The notes under the pieces: generated by a model
Seen by the model: the letters and a program-made list of their open reading frames with translations, nothing else
The model's database searches: none
What the model was told of the DNA's origin: nothing
Source: Albugo candida
Lineage: Eukaryota > Oomycota > Peronosporomycetes > Albuginales > Albuginaceae
Direction of reading: 5' to 3'
Length of the DNA stretch: 64,000 bases
Assembly (NCBI GenBank): GCA_905220665.1
Contig: CAJNAR010000007.1
Span: forward strand, 62,001 to 126,000
Shown: positions 56,463 through 64,000 of the stretch, piece by piece
Position numbering within the stretch: position 1 is the stretch's first letter
Layout of the letters: every line of letters begins with the position of its first letter
Translations under genes and position numbers: made by a program

Positions 56463-58499
56463 CTATATTTCAAACGTGTACGATATGATTGTTGGGTGTA
56501 TCTCTTTCATTTGCTTTCCTCTCATACAAATGGCTTCACTATGAGACCCGGAGAAGAAGGAGACAACTCGAGGCGGATTCGTTCCCTTGTTGCGTCGTGT
56601 CTGTGTTCCGGTGACTTTCGGGAGATACACCTGCGTTGAGACTTCCCGTCGGAATTGGCTCAAGCGAGTCTGACTCGAGACAGTTTTACATTTGCGCAAA
56701 TTGGCGATTTGCAGGGCTCTGCGACGAAGATTCCATTCATTCCATTCGTACTGGGAATCCCAATGCTTTTCGATAAAGTGTACGGGTGTGCCTGTGCTTG
56801 CATCTACTTTGAGCCGTGGAATCGAATCCACAAAAGATGGAGAAGAGCGTTCCAATTTCCTTCCATTTTCCGCGGTCGCGATAGAGCACAACTGAAGAAG
56901 GGACGATAAGCTGATGTTTGGGAAAGCGTCATGAATACGTAAGAGGTAGATCAGCGCTGGTTGCTTCACGGCAAGATCGAGGATGCCTCGAATGTAGCGA
57001 TTTGGATCAGCTAGAAATTCCTTTACAGCTTTCTCGTTAACGAATACGTGATACGCGTTTTGATACTGAATGACGCCGAGGGAAGGATCCCCTGGAAGCA
57101 AGAGACCTTCACGCTCGACGATTGTCCAAGGGCAAAATCCTTGGTACTCTAGTGGTAGCTGTAGAAATTCAGGACTTGTGTCTGCGGGTATGCGGATAGG
57201 GACTGAATTTTGATCAACTTTGTTGATTTCTTGCGAATCCGTATTAGTAGCTTCATCGACGGATGGATCGTTCTGAGGCTCCATCTCGAAAGTCTCTACA
57301 GAGGTACGTTTGACTTGTTCATCAACCTCCGTTGTTGGATTCTGAGTTGCCTTCTTCCGATACATTTGTACATATTTCGAGCTCTCATTCAGTGACAAAT
57401 CAATCGCATCTTTGCATACTAAAAGTGTCTTGAAACAACGTGACTTTATTTGAATCTCTCGATGTTCCAAAATAAGTTCCCTCCAAGCTCTAGAGACATT
57501 CTCAAACAAAGGATATATTTGTGTTTTTGGTATCGAGGTCCTCGATCCAACATCGGCTTCCAGGGTTTGCAAATTCCGCTCATACCGCTCAATAATCTCA
57601 TTGAGCTTGCTAATCGAATAAGAAACGTCTTCTTCCAGCGTCTGCAAGTATGAAAGTAGTTGACGCCTGTTACTCAATTCTTCTTGCCAGCATTGGATTC
57701 TTCCTGACTCTGGTAGTACTTCCACAGAGTTGGCGAAATCATGATGGAAATCCTGCAAAATCTCTGTGTACTCACAGCAGAGTCTTGTCATTTCTTGCGT
57801 TTCCTCACAAAGTTGAGAATGCAGCATTTTCCCATTCTGTTCGACTTGAATTACGTTCAAATCGATCCCTGCGCCTCCTTTACCAATCTTTCTGTTGTAT
57901 AATCGAATTCCAGAGACAATTTCGAGCAAATTTGCCAATTGTGTTTGTTTTTCTTCGACTGACAGATCGACAAAAGACTTCAAGGCCACACGCGGAAATA
58001 CGCTCTCCATCGCTGCTACCACTTCTTTCTCAATTTCACGCATCTGAGTAGTGTCTAAATGAACCGCATCATCTTCCAAGCTCGCGTCTACCATCAACAT
58101 GGAGAAAATTGTACGATATAAAGTCGTCATGACTTCAAATTCATTCGACTTTGTTGGGATCAAAGTTACAATTGTGCTTTGCAGTGCTTCGATTTTCCTC
58201 CTTTTTGCTTCAGATCGAGCCTGTAGCTCTTCTTTCAACGTAGCGTACTTGAGATCGAATTCAAGCTGCATTTTGATCGTTTCGATGCCAGGATGACGCT
58301 TCTGATCCACAAGAAGACGCATACAGCGTTCCAGTATATCTGACTGTACCTCCAAACTCATAGAGGTTTGAACTGCTCCATTACTTTCTTGATGGAGAAG
58401 CATTTGGACGATAAATGCGGCCAGAGTTTCTGGCACTTGCATGTGACGGTGTTTGCATCGAGTTATAACATTCTGCACGAGCTTTTTCGCCACTTCCAT
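56463..58499 (-). CDS. CFAP206: Cilia- and flagella-associated protein 206
   Basis: Single exon, 678 residues (human protein about 620). The N-terminus follows CFAP206 block by block: PETLAAFIVQMLLHQESNG, RHPGIETIKMQLEFDLKY, ESVFPRVALKSFVDLSVEEK and the strongly conserved VSGIRLYNRKIGKGGAGIDL. A coiled-coil middle part follows, then a C-terminal domain with LPLEYQGFCPWTIVEREGLL, which resembles the C-terminal CFAP206 fold. In algae and ciliates FAP206 anchors radial spoke 2 and the front dynein c on the axoneme. It stops 35 bases from the convergent RGS-kinase gene. Confidence 0.92.
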   Translation of the reverse strand: MEVAKKLVQNVITRCKHRHMQVPETLAAFIVQMLLHQESNGAVQTSMSLEVQSDILERCMRLLVDQKRHPGIETIKMQLEFDLKYATLKEELQARSEAKRRKIEALQSTIVTLIPTKSNEFEVMTTLYRTIFSMLMVDASLEDDAVHLDTTQMREIEKEVVAAMESVFPRVALKSFVDLSVEEKQTQLANLLEIVSGIRLYNRKIGKGGAGIDLNVIQVEQNGKMLHSQLCEETQEMTRLCCEYTEILQDFHHDFANSVEVLPESGRIQCWQEELSNRRQLLSYLQTLEEDVSYSISKLNEIIERYERNLQTLEADVGSRTSIPKTQIYPLFENVSRAWRELILEHREIQIKSRCFKTLLVCKDAIDLSLNESSKYVQMYRKKATQNPTTEVDEQVKRTSVETFEMEPQNDPSVDEATNTDSQEINKVDQNSVPIRIPADTSPEFLQLPLEYQGFCPWTIVEREGLLLPGDPSLGVIQYQNAYHVFVNEKAVKEFLADPNRYIRGILDLAVKQPALIYLLRIHDAFPNISLSSLLQLCSIATAENGRKLERSSPSFVDSIPRLKVDASTGTPVHFIEKHWDSQYEWNEWNLRRRALQIANLRKCKTVSSQTRLSQFRREVSTQVYLPKVTGTQTRRNKGTNPPRVVSFFSGSHSEAICMRGKQMKEIHPTIISYTFEI

Positions 58500-58920
58500 A
58501 GTCTCAATACGACAGAAGAGGAATTCTGTTGGGTTTACATTATAATGAATTTATGGTAACAAAGTTATTCTTAAATGAAGCATCTCCTGAAAAAGCTCTT
58601 TTCGGTTAAAATAGAACATAAATGGATAGAATTAGGAGCGTATTGCGACCTTTTTCATTATAGTGGCAGTCAGTTTATACGAAAGGGTGTGGTATCTCGA
58701 CGATTGGGCAAGTTGTACGTAACTAATTTAGACAAGTTTGCATCCGTCCAAGCCCGTGCAGACGTATTGGTGGGATATGTACCAGAAGCGTAGTCACTTG
58801 AATGATTGGAAAGCAGATGAACCCATACAGAGTATCATTTTCTTCTACTTTCTATGCATTCCATTTTTCGATTCTCTGACTACTCTTGTATGATTGGCTG
58901 AGCTAGCGCTTTCTACCCAA
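58500..58920. other. Upstream region of CFAP206, with a 72-residue open frame
   Basis: The plus strand has an ATG frame 58575-58793 (MKHLLKKLFSVKIEHKWIEL ... ADVLVGYVPEA), 72 residues, basic at the start and free of low complexity. It could be a real small protein, possibly mitochondrial, or chance. Nothing else is visible. Confidence 0.35.
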
Positions 58921-59146
58921 TCAGAAACGTTTTGGTACCTTTAACGTCAGTTTGACGTGAGGTACACATAAGAAAGCTGACACCAGCTGATTTCTTTGGC
59001 GGAGGCGTAGAAGCACTACTTATCACGCAATTACTCACCCTGTAAACCCTTCTTCGTTTCAAAATTGTCCGAGCGGGATTGTCGAGGTGACTGATCGTAA
59101 AAGGTCTAGACTCAGCCTCCATTCGTACTGATTCACAACGGAACAT
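58921..59146 (-). CDS. Candidate 57-residue protein, two exons
   Basis: Exon 59039-59146 (108 nt) and exon 58921-58986 join through a 52-nt intron with a canonical GTGAGT donor, giving MFRCESVRMEAESRPFTISH and, after a basic run ILKRRRVYR, the spliced end LVSAFLCVPHVKLTLKVPKRF. The frame is very short, but intron size, donor and phase match the other genes here. Without splicing the frame would be 77 codons with a less natural end. Family not recognised. It is divergent from the DHHC gene, 93 bases away. Confidence 0.42.
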
Positions 59147-59239
59147 TCGTCACTTTATAGCAATTCGGAAAGCGAGAATTACTCCATAGTCTCTTATCAC
59201 TTGGCTGATACCTGTGAGAAAGCAATATAAGCAGAATAG

Positions 59240-60882
59240 ATGCGAAAGAACGGCTGGCAGACGCCTCATCACGGCCTTCAGGTCGCGACTTGGATCGTAT
59301 TTCCATTCTTAATTATTGCATTTTTCGTTCTATGCTCACCATTTCTGGATAAACACGTCCGCTTTATAGTCACAGTGGTACGGAGCACAATCACACAATT
59401 TTTTATGTGACTTTAACGTGACATATTTCCTTTTCAGTCGTACGGTATCGCGGCTACCATCGTTATTGCTGCTGTGTGGAGATGCACATCGTGCGATCCG
59501 TCTGATACAAATGCTATCTCGTCTTTGGTACGTTTATCTCTACTTTGGGACTTTTATGTTTTTATCCTTCTCTTTCCTGCTGAAACGTAGCATCCAGTTG
59601 GCAATGTACAAATTGATCAGAATCGGATATTTTGCAATGTTTGCATGCAATATGTGTACGTGATCTACTATCACAGCATAGATGGACGTGTTTAACGGAA
59701 CAATTTGTGTCTCAGTCATCGACAAAATCGACACTGTCGTCTGTGTAACAAATGTGTGGAAGTATTTGATCATCATTGCAAATGGCTCAATAATTGCATT
59801 GGAAGCAAAAACTACAGATTTTTTCTAACTTCAGTCATATTCACTTCCACAATTTTGAGTATTCAACTCGCTACTGGCTCTTACGTATTTTACCAAACAT
59901 TTAACGATCCAGATCTTATTCGAGCTCGAGGTACACTTTTCAGTCTCGATTCTCGCTTTAGAGCTGATAATTGAGCTTTCTCCGATATAGCGGCTACCTT
60001 CTTTGGCTGTATGCACGATGGACAAGACATGCTGACAGGCTTATGTCCCTCACACGGATATCGTTTGCCTCTTATTGTGATCAAAATTCTCCATGGGCTT
60101 TTGCTTGTATGGCTTTTACCGTCATGGCTTATGATTCTGCAGCTCACGTTCTTCCATTTTCAATTGTGTGCGTGCCCTATTTGTCACATTTTGCTGGATC
60201 CGCAGCAAATTGATAGTATCTGCATCTGTAGGTGTCGAACATATCACAACTTACGATTATATTGTTCGAAAAAGGAAGCGAAAATTGGCTCAAGAACGAG
60301 AAAATCTGGTACTTGGCAATATTTGTATGAAAGCATGATATTGACTGATTTTTTGATACATTGTAGCCACGAATTCCATGGTGGCACTCTATAGCTCCAT
60401 GTTTGTTCAAAAAGCCATCGAGCTCACCAACAGTAGAATTTAGTGCAAAAAACGATTTACGAAAGGCGTCAGACTTGTATCTTGAAAATGAATTGGAAGA
60501 AGACATTATCGAAGTAGAAGTGGAAAATGAATTGGATATAACCAGCAGCGGTCGCGGTAGTCGTCGTCAGCGCGTATTCTCGGCTGTCGCAGCAACAGCA
60601 GCCGATATACCAGCATTTGCTCGAAGCCTTCCACCACCCGTTCCTTCTCGAAATCATTCTTGGTTTGAGCGAGCAAAGTCGGGTCGCTATAGCTTACAGG
60701 ACACGTTTTTAGTCGATGTACCACCATCGTTGAGCGAAGAATCAGTGATGAATTACGTTGCAGTTCCAGGGACACCTTTATCACCAGAATCAAAGCAGCA
60801 AAACAACAGCGACCCAGTATGCACTAGTGAGCCGTCTATTAGACTTCCAAAGCCTTTACGAGCCAGTGTCGTGTACATTTGA
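59240..60882 (+). CDS. DHHC-type protein S-palmitoyltransferase
   Basis: Seven exons (59240-59377, 59438-59527, 59591-59655, 59716-59930, 59991-60167, 60232-60308, 60367-60882; introns 58-64 nt) give 425 residues. Two N-terminal membrane helices (WIVFPFLIIAFFVLCSPF; YGIAATIVIAAVW) precede the cysteine-rich domain, which is only complete after splicing: VCMQYVHRQNRHCRLCNKC then VFDHHCKWLNNCIG with the catalytic DHHC. Two further helices follow, and the TTxE-like motif appears as HITTYDYI after the fifth splice. The C-terminal 170 residues are acidic and Ser/Pro-rich. The enzyme attaches palmitate to cysteines of membrane proteins; the target is unknown. Confidence 0.88.
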
Positions 60883-60983
60883 TAGTAATTAGAAGTATCT
60901 GATGATACGATGCAGCTACCCTTTACGGATACTTGTGTGTGGTATATTGTGAGGTATGAATACAGTCACGTATTTGTATTGTC

Positions 60984-61355
60984 TTATTCTTTGCACCGAA
61001 CGACAAAGCCTTCGCTCTCGTGAGAATTGACACTTAAATGAAGAACGTCGATGATGCCGTTCGCTTGAGGTGCATACGAAAGCCTTTTACCGTTTGATTG
61101 AACATTTCCATGTTGAGATTTTGGTACTTCTTCGACTTCAACCGCTTCCAAAGGAGCGACTTCTTCCCAACTTTCCATTTGAAAGCTTTGTGCTGGAAAT
61201 GACACGCACTCGGCGGGCTCAGCAGTCATCTTTACATGTATTTTCTCCTTTCCGGCTTGAACCTGTTCGTCAGTGCCAAAGATACCGACAATTTGCACCG
61301 CAAACGCACAATTATTTGTCACAGAAGCAGCTTTTACGTATTGAGGAGGTTGCAT
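60984..61355 (-). CDS. Uncharacterised 123-residue protein
   Basis: Single exon from an ATG at 61355. The sequence is not low complexity: YVKAASVTNNCAFAVQIVGI, KEKIHVKMTAEPAECVSFPA and DVLHLSVNSHESEGFVVRC have the alternating hydrophobic pattern of a beta-sandwich, and a middle acidic linker (EEVAPLEAVEVEEVP) separates two halves. No family recognised. It is divergent from the presequence protease gene, 128 bases apart, which gives it a clear promoter region. Probably a real small cytosolic protein. Confidence 0.55.
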   Translation of the reverse strand: MQPPQYVKAASVTNNCAFAVQIVGIFGTDEQVQAGKEKIHVKMTAEPAECVSFPAQSFQMESWEEVAPLEAVEVEEVPKSQHGNVQSNGKRLSYAPQANGIIDVLHLSVNSHESEGFVVRCKE

Positions 61356-61483
61356 TTTGAAGATTCGTTAAGATTCGTAAGTACCGGACTCCGCAAAATA
61401 AGACAGTCACGGACTATTACTGCAAATATTAGCGATACAATGTCTATTTGCGTTAATTCTGTTATCACACAAGCCACTCAATC

Positions 61484-64000
61484 ATGACGATCCGAAGCAT
61501 TTTTCGCCATCGAAAGCGATATTTGCTGTGGCGATATATCCCGCAATTTCCCATTCAAAGTAGAAAATACAGCTCTTCAAATGCCACTTCGTCTACTCAT
61601 AATGTTTTGATGCGTCGGGGAGATCGGTGTCGCGATCATTTTCGCATCCATTCCACTTATCACAATTTTCGTCTTGACCGCATTGTACGAATTCCCGAGT
61701 TTAAAATCGACGCGCTGGAGCTTACACATACGAAGACATGCTCTAAGTACATTCACATCGACGCCAATGACCCTAATAACGTGTTTTCTGTTCTCTTTCG
61801 CACGCCACCGCAGTCCTCCAACGGCGTTCCACACATTTTAGAGCACACCGTCTTATGCGGCTCTCAAAAGTTTCCAGTGCGCGATCCTTTCTTCAATATG
61901 CTTAAACGCAGTCTTAACACATACATGAACGCTATGACGGCGTGTGATCACACAATGTATCCATTTGCGACCACAAATGAGAAAGACTGGCAGCATTTAC
62001 TCGCTGTTTATTTGGATGCAGTATTTTTCCCGGTCTTGAATCCTCTCGATTTCATGCAGGAAGGCCATCATCTTCAGCGAAAGTCAAAAATGGCGCTGGA
62101 ACGCAAAGGAGTTGTCTTAAATGAAATGAAAGGTGTTTTCTCCGATGCAGCTCAAGTCTTTAGCACAAAGGCTCAGGAATTGAGTTTCTCAGATACGATT
62201 TACGGAAACGTTAGCGGTGGAGACCCAAAATACATTCCAGATCTGACATACGAGGAACTCAAAGCGTTCCATACAAAGCATTACCATCCATCGAATGCGT
62301 GCTTCTATTCGTATGGAGATCTACCTTTAACGCAACATTTGGCGTACTTGGATGAAGAGATATTGAATAAATTTACATTTCAACCGGAATCTGCGTCTGT
62401 GGATGTGAAAGAGCCCAAATATGCCATATTTCAAGACACAAAATCTCCGCTTCATGTCATTCAGGGACCAATCAGTAACACAGCGCAGACTCAAGCGGAG
62501 TCGATCGCTGCAGAGGAGGCTACGTTTGTCGATGATAAAGCCAACACCAAATTTTGTATCACTAAATTACTCGACTTTGACTCCACCGATTTGTTCCAAG
62601 GATTCCTGATGCGTATTGCGAGTTATTTACTGACAGAAGGAACCGCAGCGCCAATGTACAAAGCACTGATTGAGACTGGATTAGCTCATGATTTTACTTC
62701 CAATACGGGAGTCGATACTTCGACGTATTATCCGTCCTTTACGATCGGGGTGGAAGGATTTGTCGGTTCAGAGGATATGGCAATGAGGTTGGAGGAAGCG
62801 ATCTATCAGGCGTATCAGAGCGTCATGGATGAAGGTTTTGATCCAGACCGAGTCAAAGGATTGCTACATCAAATGGAACTCGGACAGAAGCATTTGGTCG
62901 GGAATTTCGGACTCAACTTGTTGCATTCTTTTAGCTCCGTGTGGTGTCATCGCGGGCAAGACTTGCTTGGATGCTTTCAGTTTGATTTGATGCTCAAACG
63001 TCTCGAAGAAAAGATGAAAACAAATCCGCGGTTTTTGGAGTCTCAAGTCGGGCGATTTCTTCAATCGAGTAAGACGAAAGAAAGTAAAGTCTTGATGCTT
63101 CCGAGTGAGCAATATCTGAAAAATCAGAAAGCGTTTGATGCGGAGCAGTTGGAAAAGCTGCAGAATACAATGACAGAATGCGAATTGGAACAAATCGATC
63201 GGAAAAGTAAAGAGTTGCAAGAGTATCAACAGCGTCCCCAATCGATTGATTGTCTTCCAACGCTTACTATCGACGATATTCCACGAGAAATGATAAAAGC
63301 CGATAAAGATAACTTTACTGAGAGAAAGCTATCAGGTGCTTCAGCTACCCATTCGGTTTGCTTGCAGCATGTCCACGTCCCGACCACACATGAGATCACG
63401 TACCTTCGATTTTATTTCGATACGACGTCAGTGTTTTCTCCAGCGGAAAGGCTCAAATATCACGCTCTTCTTCCAACTTTCACGTCAGTACTCGGAGCAT
63501 TGGGAACCTCAAACAAATCGTATGATACTCTGCCGACTCATATTCAGAATTGTAGTGGTGGCATCTCATTCACTCCAGTTGCATATCCATCGCTTTTTGA
63601 CGCAGAACAACACAGTCAACAAGGAATTCTTGTCGGTACATATTGTCTACCCAACAAGCTGAACCAGAATTTGGACCTTTTGCATCAGATCCTGTCTGAC
63701 ACACAATTTACACAATCTGAAAATCTGGCACAGCTCCGAATTATTCTTCAGATGAGCGCATTGAATTCGAGTAGAGCTATCTCATCATCAGGTAATGCGC
63801 TTGCTGGCATTTCCTCCCGTTTGGGCCTCGTGGATGCGGCCTTTTACCATGAACTGTATCGAGGTTTGACTCAGATCCAATTCCTCCAACATGCAGCCAA
63901 TTGCTCGGATGAGGAGCTTCAGCGAATTGCAAAAGAGTTTGAATGGATGGCGCAACGTATTTTCACAACATCCAGTCTCAAAATATGTACAGTCACCGAA
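61484..64000 (+). CDS. Mitochondrial presequence protease (PreP/PITRM1, M16C), 5' part
   Basis: Open without a stop from ATG 61484 to the window end, 839 codons; the family is about 1000 residues, so roughly the last sixth is missing. The first 35 residues (MTIRSIFRHRKRYLLWRYIP) are Arg-rich with no acidic residue, a mitochondrial targeting sequence. The inverted zinc motif is GVPHILEHTVLCGS with His117, Glu120 and His121; the third ligand should be the Glu in RKGVVLNEMKGVFSD or close by. KFPVRDPFFNMLKRSLNTYMNAMTA (given here as two parts: KFPVRDPFFNMLKRS and LNTYMNAMTA) is the PreP-specific block. The enzyme clears cleaved targeting peptides in the matrix. Confidence 0.94.
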   Translation, partial: MTIRSIFRHRKRYLLWRYIPQFPIQSRKYSSSNATSSTHNVLMRRGDRCRDHFRIHSTYHNFRLDRIVRIPEFKIDALELTHTKTCSKYIHIDANDPNNVFSVLFRTPPQSSNGVPHILEHTVLCGSQKFPVRDPFFNMLKRSLNTYMNAMTACDHTMYPFATTNEKDWQHLLAVYLDAVFFPVLNPLDFMQEGHHLQRKSKMALERKGVVLNEMKGVFSDAAQVFSTKAQELSFSDTIYGNVSGGDPKYIPDLTYEELKAFHTKHYHPSNACFYSYGDLPLTQHLAYLDEEILNKFTFQPESASVDVKEPKYAIFQDTKSPLHVIQGPISNTAQTQAESIAAEEATFVDDKANTKFCITKLLDFDSTDLFQGFLMRIASYLLTEGTAAPMYKALIETGLAHDFTSNTGVDTSTYYPSFTIGVEGFVGSEDMAMRLEEAIYQAYQSVMDEGFDPDRVKGLLHQMELGQKHLVGNFGLNLLHSFSSVWCHRGQDLLGCFQFDLMLKRLEEKMKTNPRFLESQVGRFLQSSKTKESKVLMLPSEQYLKNQKAFDAEQLEKLQNTMTECELEQIDRKSKELQEYQQRPQSIDCLPTLTIDDIPREMIKADKDNFTERKLSGASATHSVCLQHVHVPTTHEITYLRFYFDTTSVFSPAERLKYHALLPTFTSVLGALGTSNKSYDTLPTHIQNCSGGISFTPVAYPSLFDAEQHSQQGILVGTYCLPNKLNQNLDLLHQILSDTQFTQSENLAQLRIILQMSALNSSRAISSSGNALAGISSRLGLVDAAFYHELYRGLTQIQFLQHAANCSDEELQRIAKEFEWMAQRIFTTSSLKICTVTE

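Overview
The window reads as nuclear DNA of an oomycete (water-mould relative). The evidence is a compact genome with 20 nt to 1 kb between genes, many introns of about 39-64 nt (two with an exact TACTAAC branch site), flagellar genes expected in zoospore formers (DRC9/IQCG-like, CFAP206, ARL2BP), a secreted Kazal inhibitor with oomycete-type cysteine spacing, a decayed Ty1/copia element and a FYVE protein. An Albugo-like obligate pathogen would fit, but that is inference; no species marker was read.

Layout. 1-4.65 kb: two dead copia fragments in opposite orientation. 5.5-10.2 kb: three minus-strand genes (saccharopine-dehydrogenase-like oxidoreductase, aquaglyceroporin, CH-domain/coiled-coil protein) and a tiny plus-strand reading frame opening with a PCNA-binding PIP box. 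10.9-20.1 kb: an unbroken minus-strand run of FYVE/PH protein, serine esterase carrying an inserted PH-like domain, Kazal inhibitor, coiled-coil protein, NOB1 with two extra CCCH fingers, DRC9-like protein and 2,4-dienoyl-CoA reductase. 20.3-35.2 kb: DHX35-type helicase, an unknown four-exon gene, a cyclic-nucleotide-dependent kinase, a myosin, DNA2 and an NTF2-fold (DUF2358-type) protein. 35.5-40.2 kb: three consecutive plus-strand genes for secreted proteins; two are large His/Gly-Met/acid-rich repeat proteins. 40.2-44.1 kb: gene-poor, with broken or intron-rich coding traces and one unknown gene. 44.4-64 kb: J-domain protein, RIO1, SEL1L/Hrd3, FRAG1/DRAM/Sfk1-family membrane protein, ARL2BP, PAK1IP1, an RGS-kinase (GRK-like), CFAP206, DHHC palmitoyltransferase, a small unknown gene and the 5' part of mitochondrial presequence protease.

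How the genes relate. There are no operons. Several genes share pathways: NOB1 and RIO1 act together in final 18S rRNA maturation and PAK1IP1 in 60S biogenesis; DRC9, CFAP206 and ARL2BP are axonemal or ciliary; SEL1L serves ER-associated degradation; the two AGC-group kinases both begin with N-myristoylation-type sequences. Splice models were built by hand from GT/AG sites, phase and protein continuity. Spans include introns; exon limits are given in the text and should be treated as predictions.
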